A stretch of DNA of 64,000 nt from Megaustenia siamemsis (GCA_032433765.1 JAVIAB010000008.1:36505991-36569990); one strand, 5' to 3'. Shown: positions 44,086 to 56,099, counted from the first letter of the stretch. Notes: generated by a model not told the origin, from the letters alone. A program made the numbers and translations.

Positions 44086-44456
44086 ATTGACACTAGCTGG
44101 GCAAAATTGATTTTTTTTAAATCTACCCAAAAACATCAAAATCTATTTATGATGAAAGAAAATTGAAGTATCTCTGAAGTAGGAGAATATTTGCCTGCAT
44201 GGCGAAGGACAACTGATAACGTTGCTGCCGATGTGCATGATAAGAAAAAAGTGATATTTACGTAAAATTCAAGACTTCGCTACAGGTGAGAACATAAAGC
44301 TAACTCTCTGAACCTAACGTTTCATTGCTAGATCTTGCAGGTGCTGTCTTAAGCTCACCGTTGTGCAAACTATGTTTTAATTATTTGTTTTATTGTTCTA
44401 TGTAGATTTTATTTTATCCTCATCGTTATCATCAGCACCAGTTACCCGCTTAGCAA

Positions 44457-45003
44457 CTAAGTAAAGGTAAATGTAAAGGTAAATGTGAAGGTAAATGTGA
44501 AGGTAAACGTGAAGGTAAATGTAAAGGTAAATGTAAAGGTAAATGCAAAGGTAAATGTGAAGGTAAATGTAAAGGTAAATGTGAAGGTAAATGTAAAGGT
44601 AAATGTGAAGGTAAATGTGAAGGTAAATGTAAAGGTAAATGTAAAGGTAAATGTGAAGGTAAATGTAAAGGTAAATGTAAAGGTAAAGTACGAGACTTGA
44701 ATCGGCGTTTTAGCACGCGAGTTTCCACCCATTTGTGCTCGGCCGCCTATCCAGAAGTGTTCGGAAACTTCTGAATAGTGCCGCCTCAAGCATCGAAATT
44801 CAGGATGCGAGGCGGCATTCCTCACCTTCCCCGAGTACTATACCCTGGTACCCATTTTTGCCAGCGGCTGCGTCGATCGCTGGGTATTTTTTTCCCAACC
44901 ACGAATACAATTCACACTGTTTCCAGCGGGAATCGAACACGGGTTGTCCGAACATTAGTAGCTCAGTCGAGTGCTTTTCCCAAATAGGCTACCGAGGCGC
45001 CCA
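44457..45003 (-). mobile_element. tRNA-derived SINE family 2 with expanded tail
   Basis: Body 44696-45003 matches 18399-18761 inverted (GATTCAAGTCTCGTAC-type junction, GGCGGCCGAGC, GTGTTCGATTCCC, GGTAGCCTATTTGGGAAAA). The tail, (ACCTTT)n in other copies, has grown to ~240 bp of (ACCTTT ACATTT / ACCTTC ACATTT) units at 44457-44695, a 12-bp minisatellite derived from the hexamer. Confidence 0.9.
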
Positions 45004-45189
45004 GTAAGTATCTAAGTACTGGTAGGAAACATAAGTGACTGGGAGAAAGCTCACCATAAACCTTTGAAACATCGCCAGAACATGACACCAATAGATTGTG
45101 AAACATTATGTCATTATTCAAACTTGTATGGATGGATGGATGCGTTCGCCCGATGACTAAAGTATTCTAGAGTATTCGCAGACTGTAGA

Positions 45190-45490
45190 GTTCCTCTTCG
45201 TCATCCGCCCTTAAAAGGACGTTAAGTGGACGTGTTTGCGTTGTGTTGTATATTGCAGTGTAACACTGTTATATTTGCGCCTTTCGGCCCAACACATCCG
45301 ACTTCAGCACGACTTTTTTGAGTACCAGGTTGCCTTCCCTCTTCGATCCCTGCTCGCTTGGCCAGACTAGACAGGTTAGTCTGTTACTGGAGGCACCGCG
45401 GAGAGGTGGAGCAGGGTCTGGATGGTTCTGGTTCACCGATCCTGGCGCAAGCCATCAGCTATGAGTCGCTGACAACTTCCAGCTCTGGTG
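45190..45490 (+). repeat. Dispersed repeat Z, copy 2
   Basis: Shares CTCTTCGTCATCCGCCCTTA, GTGTTTGCGTTGTGTTGTAT, TATTTGCGCCTTTCGG and CAACACATCCGACTTC with the inverse of 31940-32130. The part beyond about 45340 has no match in the window. GC-rich near 45390-45440. Confidence 0.6.
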
Positions 45491-45659
45491 CTGGGAGGCG
45501 CGCCTTCGCCTCCAACTTGTATGAGAGTTGATAAACGGAAGTTGTTTGCTATTTAATCAACTTTAGAATTTAATGTACACTTTGAATAATTTCTGTTTGT
45601 AGCTGAAATCGTCATTCAAAATTTATCTAAAAATAAAATTATATGGCCCTTTTCGTCTT

Positions 45660-46490
45660 GTCAGACGGTCTAGTGGAGGCTATTGCGTATTTTTTTGAGG
45701 TATTGTTTTTGCCGAACAGCTTCTCTCGTGGCTAATTCTACCAATGTTTGACAAACACACGCGGTCACATAATGAACAGGTCAGGCTCGCTGGTCCACAG
45801 GGTTTACCATCCTTTTTCATGAGTCTCTTCTCTTCTAAGTCCTGTCTTAGAACAGTCTCAAATGTTGTTATACCGTTCCTTATACGTGCTCTCCATGATG
45901 TGCGATCACTTGCCAGATGTTGCCAGTCGTTTTCACAGATGGAGAAGTCTTTCAGAGATGATTTGCAGATATCTCTATATCGTAGTTTAGGTCTGCCGAT
46001 TTGTCGTTTTCCGTGTTTTAGCTCGCCATATAGTATTTGCCTAGGAATGCGTTTTTCTTCCATCCGTTGGACATGCCCCAGCCATCTTAGCCTTCGACTT
46101 CTGAGCATCGACATGATTGTTAGGGTCTTAGCACGTTGCAGGACAGTTAAGTTGGTTATTTTGTCCTGCCATTTAGTTCAGACACTCCTTTTGGCGTGGT
46201 TATGGAGTTTATGTGTTTGTTATGTACAGCAAAGCCTACTCCATGTATACGTGGTTTTTCGGGGCTTAGGCCTTGCCAGAAAAAGGTATAGTTTTCTTCC
46301 TTTACAGAACCACAGTCTGAGAGTCTTGTTTCTTGTAGGGCAGCAATATCAACATGTAGCCTATTTAGTTCTTTATCTATGAGTGCTGTTGTTCTAATTT
46401 GTCCTTCTTTCAGTGTGCTTGTTTTAGTAAGTCCAGGGCACATGGTCCTTACGTTCCATGTGCCAAGTTTAAACATTGATATAAGGTCAA
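45660..46490 (-). pseudogene. LINE family H: endonuclease start joined to C-terminus, RT deleted
   Basis: 46476-46156 encodes the APE start: LGTWNVRTMCPGLTKTS, DIAALQETRLSDCG (metal-binding E) and NYTFFWQGLSPEKPRIHGVG. Only ~40 bp later, 46114-45680 encodes the extreme C-terminus: LRWLGHVQRMEEKRIPRQIL, GRPKLRYRDICKSSLKD and a CCHC finger CSLCDRVCLSNIGRISHERS-C (C-x2-C-x12-H-x3-C). The whole RT domain is missing, so this is an internal-deletion derivative. Both ends are well preserved, which suggests a fairly young deletion copy. Confidence 0.8.
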
Positions 46491-46864
46491 ATAAAATAAT
46501 ATAAGGTCAATAAAATGATATAAGGTCATAAAGTAAGCTAGGCTGTTTTATTAATATTCACAGATTTACATTTATACAATAAGAACTAATCGTTCTCATT
46601 GTGTGTTCTTTTTTTTTAAATAAAAAATATAAACGAGTCTAGACTGCCACAGAAATAACCAGTTATCCTTTGCTTTGAAATTATTATATCCAAGTTTAAT
46701 GGAGAAATCCTATAGCTTAATGTTTACAATAGGGTCCCAGGCACGCACACAATGACTAGTTGAAAAAGAAAACTCTTCATTGGGAGAGTTCTTGTCAGTT
46801 CTGTTCTTTATGTTGATTGCTTGAATGGTCAAACTAGGCTGGTGGTAGTAAATCTTTGACTTGT

Positions 46865-47100
46865 ACAAACAACACGCTAGACTACAATAAATATGCGGTT
46901 ATGTATGATAAATGTACGGTTAAGTACAATAAATATACGGTTATGTACGATAAATATACGGTTAAGTACAAAAAACATGCATCGAATATCAAATACGCTG
47001 TCCTGTACAAATGTATACAAGTTCTGTACGATAAACAAATTACCTAAACACAAACACACTGTACTGTACAACAAATGTACTGTATTATTAAAGAAATAAC
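46865..47100. repeat. ~19-bp degenerate tandem repeats
   Basis: GTACGATAAATATACGGTTA-like units (46880-46975), decaying into TGTACTGTACAACAAATG motifs up to about 47270. Low complexity. Confidence 0.75.
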
Positions 47101-47530
47101 ATTCTGTACTGATCAACACACATACTGTATTGTACAACAGCATATTGTTTCCTACCTCTACAAAAATCATACTGATTTTGTTCAACAGTCCCACTGTGCT
47201 GCAAAACAAATATATACTGTACAATCACATTGCGCCTTACAACCATCATAATATACTGTACGCGTACATGCTGTACATGACTGTACTGTTTTCAATTATA
47301 TTTTATCCATTAATGATAACACGAAGCATACAAGCGAATCCTCCCTGTTCACGAGTCACCCAGCGATAACTCACCAGCTATTAAAAAACCTCTTGTGTCT
47401 ATGAACAATTAAACAACTTTTCGATTTGTTTAGAGACTTGATATTTTTCCGTAATAAAAGAAAAATATTAGGGCGAAAATATTTTTTAAAATATCTTTAC
47501 GACACATAGTACCATTGCTGGTGCATGTCC

Positions 47531-47545
47531 GGGGGGGGGGGGGGG
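47531..47545. repeat. Poly(G) run
   Basis: Fifteen consecutive Gs. Such runs are prone to sequencing error and may form G-quadruplex structure. Confidence 0.95.
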
Positions 47546-47559
47546 CCTCACGACAGAAC

Positions 47560-47735
47560 TAGAGGGTTAATGGATACTTGGTCACGTAGTCGCCACGCCA
47601 CGACAGGTGAGACTCAGGATTTTTATTTCACCCCGGAGAGAAAAAATCCTTTCTCTCTACCGCGGGTTTCGAATACCGTACGCCGGCTTTTAAGCCAACG
47701 AAAAACCGCATGACCACCTGCACCTACTGAAATCG
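47560..47735 (-). mobile_element. Possible tRNA-derived SINE, family 5
   Basis: On the minus strand GGTGGTCATGCGGTTTTTCG, then GCCGGCGTACGGTATTCGAAACCCG-type B box (GTATTCGAAACCC) at tRNA-like spacing, followed by a hairpin-rich body around GGATTTTTTCTCTCC. Single copy. Weak evidence. Confidence 0.35.
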
Positions 47736-47819
47736 ATCACATCAAGGTGAATAATTACTTAATGGAATAAACATGAGACAAGCAAAAAATATGGATTTGA
47801 CATGAATTTCAAAAAGACT

Positions 47820-48910
47820 AAAACTATTATCATATCATCATCATGTGCCATACCGGTTGGGGCGTAGGCGATCATGTCCTTCCACAATGTTCTATCTACA
47901 GAGCATCGTATCAGTTCTGTTGTTAGCTGTTTTCCATGCCATGACACCAAGCTATCCAGTATTTTCTCTCTTTGTCGTCCGCGATCTCTCTTTCCTTTTA
48001 TTTTGCCAGTTGTAACCAAGTATTCCAACTTTCCTCTTCTCATGATGTGCCCGAAAAATGTTGATTGTTTCTTTCTGATGTTTTTTAAGAGCTGCCTTTC
48101 TGTGTTGGCCTCTTTGAGAACTTCCTCATTGGTCTTTTTAGCTGTCCAGGGAACTTTCAACATTCTTCTGAGAAATCCCATCTCTGTGGCCTCTAATCAT
48201 CTTTTTATTTGTTTGTCTACTGTCCATGAATCGCTTCCATAGGTCAGAAATGGTTCTATATAGCACCGATGAACTCTCTTTCTCATTTCTATTGACATAG
48301 ATTTGTTGCATAAGATATTTTTCATTTTCTGAAATGCTATTTTGACCTGAGCTATTCTGCTTTTTATTTCCGTGGTGGATCTCCCATCTGATGTTATCAC
48401 TGTGCCCAAGTATTTCAAACGTTGCACTTCTTTCAAATTTGTCCTGTTTATTTTTATGCTGCATGATGGTGATGATTGTTTCTTCGATAGGGCCATTACT
48501 TCTGTTTTCTTACTATTCAGACTGAGACCTTTCTTGTTGCTTTCTTTTACTATTATGTCTATCATTTCTTGTAGTTCACTCTCTGTCTCTGCTATTTAGA
48601 CTGTGTCATCCGCATATCGCAAATTATTTATGTCGTGACCGTTGACTTCAATTCCTTTTTTGTCTACTATTGATCTTATAATATATTCGCTGTAAAGTGA
48701 AAACAAATCCAGCGACAGAGCACAGCCTAGTCTGACTACTTGTTTTATAAGTTGAAATTGTCCTGTTTGGTTATTAATTCGTACAGCTGCTGTTTGTTGC
48801 CATTACATGTTTTTTATAATTCGCAGATCCTTGCCATCAATGTTTAATTTCTCCAGCATATTGAGTATTTCCACATGCTTTACTTTGTCAAATGCTTTTA
48901 TGTAGAACTG
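47820..48910 (-). pseudogene. LINE family A, RT to 3' end
   Basis: Longest family A copy. Minus strand, from 48905: FYIKAFDKVKHVEILNMLEK (RT), VVRLGCALSLDLFSLYSEYI, DINNLRYADDTV (catalytic YADD), then 48565-48197 KKTEVMALSKKQSSPSCSI, LKYLGTVITSDGRSTTEIKS and CYIEPFLTYGSDSWTVDK, and 48181-47840 MGFLRRMLKVPWTAKKTNEE to RTLWKDMIAYAPTGMA. Frames are shifted at the junctions. The 5' end abuts a family B copy in the opposite orientation. Confidence 0.85.
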
Positions 48911-48914
48911 ATCA

Positions 48915-49783
48915 CAAGGAAAGAAAATTATCAAGACCTACAAATAAATATCAAAGTTGAAGGAATACACCTGAAGACACTTCAGAGCTACAACTACATG
49001 TGACATACTATAACCAGTGATGGTAAATGTATAACTGAAATAAACAAAACAATAGATACGGCAAAAAGTAATTTTAATGTCATGACAAATATATTAACAT
49101 CAACACAAATAACAACTGGGTTAAAACTAAGAACGGCAAAATGTTACATCTTCTCAACATTCCTGTATGGTGTGTGCATGGCTATGTAAGTTACATCTCA
49201 TATCTTTGTGTGTGCATGCCTATGTTAGTCATATCTTATATCTTTGTGTGTATGTCTATGTTAGGCATGTGTCATATCTTTGTGTGCGCATGTCTAAGTC
49301 AGTCATATCTCATATCTTTATATGCATGTCTATGTTAGTCATGTGTCATATATCTTGATGCGTGTAGGTGTTAGTCATGTCTCGTATTGCTGTGTGCATG
49401 GCTGTGTTATTCACATCTCATATCTCTGTGTGTGCATGTCTGTGTTAGTCACCCTAGTGACTCGGGCAGATGGTGCTCGTAAACCTGGGAGGGTAGACCA
49501 TCGAAGGGCAGAATCCCCCTACAGAAAAGACAATCTGCTGCCGTGCAGGAAGATTGGGGACAATCAAAGGCTAAGGAAAGCAAACCTGAAAAAATGCTGG
49601 CTGAAATCGGATGCACTGGGCCACTGGCGCAGAACACAGTGCAACGTTTTAACGGGTGTTCAGTCAGAGTGGATCTGGCGGACTCTAAATGTGACGTTCT
49701 GTCTGTGGGGGCGATCAACACAGTTAACCTGACAGCTGACTTCATGTGGGAGTCTGGAATCCTACTCTGACTGAGTCCTGATC

Positions 49784-49834
<51 letters not shown>

Positions 49835-50240
49835 GGTGCAGAAAAATGAACAACAGACAAGAAAACAGAACAGAAAATTGAAGCCTTTGAAATGTTGATT
49901 TATAGTAGAATAGATAGAATTGGATGGAAAGAAAAGAAAACAAACGAAGAAGTTTTAAAACAACTAACAATTAAAAGGGAACTATTAAACACAATTAGAA
50001 CAAGACAAATGAAATTTTTGGGGCATTTTAAAAGACACAACAGCCTACTAAAAGTAATATTGGAAGGGAAAATACAAGGTAAAAGAGGCAGAGGCAGACC
50101 AAGACTAACATGGACGGGTAACATCAAAAGATGGACAAGTCAGCCTATGACAGTCTGCACCATCGAAACGAGACTGAGTACAGTGGCGCTACATAGAAGC
50201 CAACATTCGATGCGGAGACGGCACTCGATGATGATGAAAG
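48915..50240 (+). mobile_element. LINE family B, 3' half, split by an insertion
   Basis: First part 48915-49172 encodes NIKVEGIHLKTLQSYNYM and the KCYIFSTFLYG block. The second part, 49831-50240, resumes at the next residues (KQKTEQKIEAFEM-type block, GWKEKKTNEEVLKQLTIKRE, RQMKFLGHFKRHNSLLK, RGRPRLTWTGNIKRW). The split site is duplicated (GTATGGTG, 49165-49172 and 49831-49838). Ends GATGATGATGAA. Confidence 0.85.
49173..49830 (+). mobile_element. LINE family F 3'-end insertion with minisatellite head
   Basis: 658-bp insert between two GTATGGTG copies. Its first ~280 bp (49173-49455) are ~40-bp repeats of TGTGCATGTCTATGTTAGTC and ATATCTCATATCTTTG. The remainder is the family F 3' region (CCATCGAAGGGCAGAATCCC, CAGTGCAACGTTTTAACGGG, CTGACTGAGTCCTGATCG) and a (GA)n tail of about 23 units. 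The head may be a 5' transduction or template switch, or a later expansion. Confidence 0.75.
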
Positions 50241-50289
50241 GTGAATAATACAACCAAATATAGAATGCAGACATATAAAGAAGAGTCTG

Positions 50290-50700
50290 TGGGGGTAACA
50301 ATCTGAACTTCTGATTGTGAGACAAGACCCAAAATGAAGATATCCAGGAAATGATGGGAGAAGATTCAATGGAGCAATAGATTATGAGCAGAAAATAGAG
50401 ATAATTGGACACACGTCAAGACAACCTGGTGTTTGGAAGACTGGCGTTGTCATGGAAGAGACAGGAGAAAAGGGGTCAGGAACAAGTGGAGAAAATAAAC
50501 AATGAAACTCTTCACAACTTTGTCTTGAAGATAAAGACAAAGTCCAGAAACAAGGAGGGACTCAAAGACCGTGACCGTGGGCTATCCTGTAAAAAGGAGT
50601 GTGATGAATTTTGATGGATGCTTTGTGTCTGTCATCAAGGAAAGGAAAAAAAGCAAGTGTACGCAGTCAAATTTTGGTCAGCTCAGGTAGGTTGATATTT
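50290..50700 (+). mobile_element. Possible LINE remnant
   Basis: Very degraded; one frame reads EIIGHTSRQPG, resembling the GHxxR element of LINE C-termini, followed by basic low-complexity residues. Stops are frequent. Offered only because its position follows other LINE tails. Confidence 0.3.
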
Positions 50701-51777
50701 CAAGCTTTCAGCTTCGACTCATTATATTGAAGCCTTTTCAGATGAGAATGTTGCGTTTTGTGCATGCCGATTTGAGTGTTCCTCTTGTCGAACTGTGTTT
50801 CATGTCATAGTGTGTAATCTAGAGAACTCCCAGGAACTCTTTGTTCCCATTTTCTCAGTTTTTTTAACAGTTACCCTACATTTACTTAAGTAGTCGTTAT
50901 GACCTTTTATATTATCAAAACATGTATGTTGTTTTTTCCCAATAAATTCACTGGTCAGTGTTCTATTATTCTTAATGTTCTGTCCCTGGAATTAACTTCA
51001 CTGCAGTCGGGAAATCCCTATTTCCGCTCCTCTACAAGTCACAGCTCCCACCAACGCGCGTTGACATCCTATTGACAAGATCGACTATCATGCAGCCTTA
51101 ATGGGTGGCATAGGCGACGATTCCTGCCGACTTCCATCGAAAAGAGAAGGTAAACGTCACGTACTCGCTCTGGTTTCCTTGAAAATACAGATTAAAATAA
51201 TCAAAATAAGCGAAACGGTTTAAGCGACTACATTAGTCTCTGCTTAAGCAGGGCGACATGCATCCTTTTTTACATTGTCGGTTCTGCATTTAGCATGGTT
51301 TAACTCCAGTGCCAGACATGTCTGCTGTGTGGGCGACAATTTAAGACATCACGAGACAAGAGTGCCTACAGTCAGCCCCAACTCTAAATACTCGAACAAA
51401 TTGAAAAATACACACACAAAGAGAAAGAGCTGTCAAAACATCGACAAAAGGCTTCAGTGATAGAACCTTCTAAAGGTCTGCTTACATGGTCGCCATCTTC
51501 CAGGAAGTCGTCATTTATTTGTAGTTCTCTGAAGAAGACGCTCGTCTGTCTGTCTAGGAGCGTTTCCCTATAACATTTCATCTCAAGTGATACAATTTTC
51601 TTATAACATTTCTGAGAAAGTGTCCAGATCTAGTACCGGTTAATTGCGATTGGAAAGATGCAAACCCTGAATAAGAGCTTTCAAATACTTTTTAACATGG
51701 ATATTTTGTTGTTTTTAATCATTGTGAACAGGCTAATTACGACCCACAGAGGTCATAAGGAAAAGAAAATGTAATGC

Positions 51778-51780
<3 letters not shown>
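50701..51780. other. Unassigned sequence
   Basis: No recognised element. 50985-51030 (GGAATTAACTTCACTGCAGT) resembles 59070-59095 (GGAATAAACTTCACTACAGA), so a short shared repeat may exist. No coding signal. Confidence 0.4.

Positions 51781-51843
<63 letters not shown>
51781..51843. repeat. (TA)n microsatellite
   Basis: About 31 TA dinucleotides, a likely cruciform and an assembly-unstable site. Confidence 0.95.
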
Positions 51844-51845
<2 letters not shown>

Positions 51846-52674
51846 CTATATACACACAATGCCCGGGTGTATTTCGATTAACAAGGATAGCAAAGGGACC
51901 GTACGCCTATAACAGTTCTCCTGCATGGTACCTGTAATTAGTTTTATTTCTTTGATGATTTCTTCATTTCTTTCTTTCACTGATCGGGACTGGATGTTTC
52001 TCATTCATTCCGGACTCAATATAAATTGACCAATCCTTGATAATGTAAACAATGGGATCATCAGTAGAGAGAGAATAGGTACTCTCCACCTGCCGCCCCG
52101 CACACAGGGGTAGGTGGTTTGACCTACTTCTAAACGTGTCCACTAGTGGAGCAGTGGTCAGCCCCTAGATATAGAGCCGTGCTGCGAATATAGAATAACC
52201 AGCCATGTATCATAAAATGAAGTCAAGTGGTGTTTACAGAGGGTGGAGTGAATTAGACGCGGGGTAGCTAATTCTATTAAATGTCCCATACACCCTATGA
52301 CGTTTTCATCGGTGAGTCGGAGGCGCCATAACTTCCTCCTCGGGTAGATGCGACCCGTTAGCCTAAAAATGGCAGCGGATCTAGGAGAAGGTAAACTCCG
52401 ATTTTAATCCCCCGCTGTCCAGCTGGTCTACCTGTTCACGGTTTATACTTTAAGTGTAAGCCCTCAGGGAAAAAATCCGAAGAATAGCTGCTTGCACTGC
52501 TTGAGACACCTAAGCACACAACTACCAGTGTAGAGAAGAAACTAAGTGGTTTGCAACTGATACCCACGTACAGTTCAGTCATATATTCGTGGAGTTCAGT
52601 TTCTAGAGATGAAAAGTTGGTGCAATGAAATGAAAAGAATCGAAATAAAACTTCATGCATATTTGGTTTTTGTT
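51844..52674. other. Unassigned sequence
   Basis: 52040-52440 has unusually even base composition and motifs such as GGGTAGATGCGACCCG (a hairpin) and CCACTAGTGG, but no match elsewhere in the window and no ORF of note. Could be part of an unrecognised repeat. Confidence 0.4.
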
Positions 52675-53415
52675 CGTTCATTGAGTGCCATCTCCGCATC
52701 GAAGGTTGGCTACCATGGAGCGCCATTCCACTATGTCTCTTGCTTTGATGATGCAGATTGTCATAAGTTGACTTGATCATCTTTTGATGTTGCTCGTCCA
52801 TGTTAGTCTTGGTTTGCCTCTGCCTCTTTTACATTGTGTTTTCCCTTCCAATATTACTCTTATTAGACTGTTGTGTCCTTTGACATGCCCCAAAAATGTC
52901 ATTTGTCTTGTTCTAATTGTGCTTAGTAGTTCTCTTTTCATTTTTAGTTGTTTAAAGACTTCATCGTTTGTTTTCTTTTCTTTCCACCCAATTCTACCTA
53001 TTCTTCTATATATCCACATTTCAAAGGCTTCAATTTTCTGTTCTGCTTTCTTATCTAATGTCCATGTTTCTATACCATACAGGAACATTGAGAAGATGTA
53101 ACATTTTGCTATTCTTAATTTTAGCCCTGGTGTTATTTGTTTTGATGTTAGTATATTTTTCATGGCACTAAAATCCCTTTTGGCCATACCTATTCTTTTG
53201 CTTATTTCAGTTGTACATTTTCCATCAGTGGTTATAGTATGTCCAAGGTAGTTGCAGCTCTGAACTGTCTCCAGATGTATTCCTTCAACTTTGATATTTT
53301 TTTGTATTTCTTGAGAATTTTCTTTGTTTATGATCATAGTTTTAGTCTTTTTGATATTCATATCTAATCCATATTTTTTGCTTGTCATGTTTATTACATT
53401 AAGTAATTGTGTTTT
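52675..53415 (-). pseudogene. LINE family B, RT C-terminal half
   Basis: A 203-codon open frame (53388-52777): KKYGLDMNIKKTKTMIINKE, CNYLGHTITTDGKCTTEISK, KRDFSAMKNILTSKQITPG, TWTLDKKAEQKIEAFEMWIY and RGKPRLTWTSNIKR, continuing frameshifted to the 3' end near 52680 (CATTGAGTGCCATCTCCG). Best-preserved family B C-terminus. It starts after the YADD box, so it is 5'-truncated. Confidence 0.85.
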
Positions 53416-53764
53416 TTTTTGCTATTTCTAATTTAAATATTTTTTGTTGTGAAACCAGGTTCAGCTTTGCTATTTGCAGTTGTGTGCACCATAGCACCGT
53501 CTTCAACATCAGACCCGTAATCTTGTGGTAGTTGGGGCACTCTTGATGACGACTTCACAATGTTTCTCTAACCTTCACGATTTAGAACTGCTTTCGTAGA
53601 TGTGTCGATGGTTAATTGTGTCTACTCTCTGATGTTATTATCCAATCGCTTTCTCTATATGTCTTGTTTCCTTTTGCCTATTACTGTGCCCTGTAAAAGA
53701 TCTTATCAAGGCCCGTAGATCTTGAAGCATGTATATTGCATTTTAATTTGTATTCTTTTACTAT

Positions 53765-54790
53765 TGAGTTATTGAGTTATTTGCGGGTCATCATCATTGC
53801 ACTCCGAACATGTCCATAGGTGCTCAGATCCCCTCCTCAGCAATTCCCTCAGTGTCCAGCGACTGACGACTCCAGTTCTATGTTGGTTGATAAGTCTTCT
53901 TACACGGCCACTAAGTTTCTCATTTCTGGCCGTGCCCATCTTAACTCCCATTTCCATCATCCGAAGAAGTGACGTTGATCTGTGTTTGTCGAAGTCCTGT
54001 GCTCTTCCCACATCTCGAAGGGCATTGATGATGTCCGCCCGATCCATCGGTTGCCCGTCCTCAACGACAGCGCAGCTAGCCAACCTGTCCGCTCTCTCAT
54101 TTCCCCGTACTCCCGCATGTCCAGGGACATAGACAAAGGTGACCTTACGTATTTTGAATTTCTGCAACGACTCTACCCATTGCATGCGTACAAAGCCCGC
54201 CTCCACTTTTTTTTATCATGCTCATCGAATCACTCAGTATACATGCGTGGGTGTAGTCTTGTGACTATAACCATTTGAATGCCTTGGTCACTGCCATCAC
54301 CTCCATTGTCATGCTACTCGTGGTCATGGCGTATGCACCACTGTCTTCCTTGGCTATTCTGCCTGCCGAGCGTGCTGTAAATGCCCATGTACTTCTTTTG
54401 TGTCGTCTTACAGATCCGTCTGTATAGATGACTGCATCTTTCTCATTGGTATTATCGCAGATGACACCGTTGACCTCAGCATTAACCACGACCGGGTTCT
54501 GTTCCCTACTTTTCCTGTCGAGTGTGACAATACACGAGAAAGTCCCCTTGAATGACATAGGCACCGGTATCCCCTCCTCACCAACGCTGATAAAGGTAAG
54601 CCCACAGACATGTTTGATGACATCTTCTGCTCGGCCCACCCATGATTTGCTTCTTTTTAGCCTGGCACCTTTCACTGTGTTGAGCACGTGGTGCAATGGA
54701 TGCTCTGTATCTGTACTAATCTTCAGGTATGCTCGTGCTCTCCAGATTCTTTTACTGTAGATAATAAGTCTTGAAATGATCATTTGGATC
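53765..54790 (-). pseudogene. LINE family F, RNase H domain
   Basis: 54783-54265 encodes LKRSKSWVGRAEDVIKHVCG and then RNase H motifs AVIYTDGSVRRHK (first D) and TTSSMTMEVMAVTKAFKWL (E). After a frameshift, ACILSDSMSMI supplies the second D. 54206-53769 continues with FVYVPGHAGVRGNERADRLA (H and D) and a C-terminal CSECNDDD. All RNase H catalytic residues are visible, but across broken frames. RNase H-bearing LINEs belong to I-like groups, which separates this family from the RTE-like ones here. Confidence 0.85.
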
Positions 54791-54889
54791 GTTGGATTTT
54801 ATTGCGAACTTCCTGGTTGGTGATACAGCCATCTTTCACAGGCGTATACAAATACAAATAGCAATACTGTTCTTAATAATCTGATCTTT

Positions 54890-55270
54890 ATTCTCGGGAA
54901 GATTCTTTTTAGCTTTTTAAAATATTTTTTAGTCTTGTCAGGATTGCCATGCCCTGTGTCATTCTAACCAACACTTCTGATTCTGAGCCTTAGTCAATAA
55001 TCTTGGATTCCAGGTATTTGAATTGATTGAATGTCTCAAGGGCCTCCCCGTTTACTATTATAAATATTTTAATTCAACATCCCTGGTATTTTTTCATGCG
55101 ATTGATTTTGTCAACATATGATCTCTCTTTCATATGCGAGTGGTATCTTATCTAAGCAGCTAATTAGATTGTCAAACTCTGATACATCACCAGCTAGCCC
55201 GCGTACATCGTCAACAAAACAAGAGAAAAGTTGGTAATCGTTCTCTGTCACCGGTGCTGATGGTACCAAG
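54890..55270 (-). mobile_element. LINE family I, RT fragment
   Basis: Minus strand: VTENDYQLFSCFVDDVRGLA (degenerate catalytic box, VDD), a frameshift, ETFNQFKYLESKIID and RMTQGMAILTRLKNIL. Related pieces lie at 56100-56270 and 60530-60790. Badly decayed. Confidence 0.6.
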
Positions 55271-55289
55271 GTGTTCACCGAGGGCGCCA

Positions 55290-55605
55290 GACAGAATTCT
55301 TTCTCTCTCTGCGATCAAGTCTCAATCAGAGTTGGATTCCAGACTCTCTCATGAAGTTATGCTGTCAGTTTAAGTGATTCAATTGCCCCATTTAGTTTAT
55401 CTTCCAGGGAGGTGGGTGTGGACCACGTTGTCCTTCTCAGGTCTGTGTATTGCGGGCAATCCTGTAAAACATGTTTTGTTGTCATGTTGTCCAGTGTACA
55501 GTGACATTGGCTGGTTGTACCTATCTTGAATTTGGTGAACATGTGGTTTCTCATTCTATTGTGGCCAGTACAAAATTCTTTCCAGAAATAAATTTTAATT
55601 TAAAA
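55290..55605 (-). pseudogene. LINE family F, C-terminal zinc-finger-like region and 3' end
   Basis: 65 codons (55554-55357): MRNHMFTKFKIGTTSQCHCT, MTTKHVLQDCPQYTDLRRTT, WSTPTSLEDKL. C-x-C-x8-H-x4-C is the C-terminal motif common in RNase H-bearing LINEs. The 3' end (TTGATCGCAGAGAGAGA inverted) matches 38770-38965. Upstream RNase H is absent, so this is a separate copy from 53765-54790. Confidence 0.75.
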
Positions 55606-55699
55606 ACGTGGCAGAAATCCTGCATATGTGGTCGAGTATAAATTCAGCAAGGGAAGATCTATGTGCTGCCTCTCCTTGTTACCGTAAACAAATGCTAAC

Positions 55700-56090
55700 T
55701 TTCATCATCATCGAGTGCCGTCTTCGCATCGAAGGTTGGCTACCATGGAGCGTCATTCCACTATGTCTCTTGCTTTGATGGTGCAGATTGTCATAGGTTG
55801 CCTTGTCCATCTTTTGATATTACTTGTCCATCTAGTCTTGGTCTGCCTCTGCCTCTTTTGCCTTGTATTTTCCCTTCCAATATTACTTTTATTAGGCTGT
55901 TGTCTTTTAACTTGCCCCAAAAACGTCATTTGTCTTGTTCTAATTGTGTTTAGTCTCTTTTAATTTTTAGTTGTTTTAAAACTTCATCGTTTGTTTTCTT
56001 TTCTTTTCATCCAATTTTACCTATTCTTCTATAGATCCACATTTCAAAGGCTTCAATTTTCTTATCTGTTTTCTGGTGCTAACTTTGCTT
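55700..56090 (-). mobile_element. LINE family B, 3' end
   Basis: Inverse of family B: CATCATCGAGTGCCGTCTTC tail, CTACCATGGAGCGTCATTCC, TTGCCTTGTATTTTCCCTTC, CCAAAAACGTCATTTGTCTT. Small deletions relative to 52675-53415. Confidence 0.8.
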
Positions 56091-56099
56091 AATGGTTAA

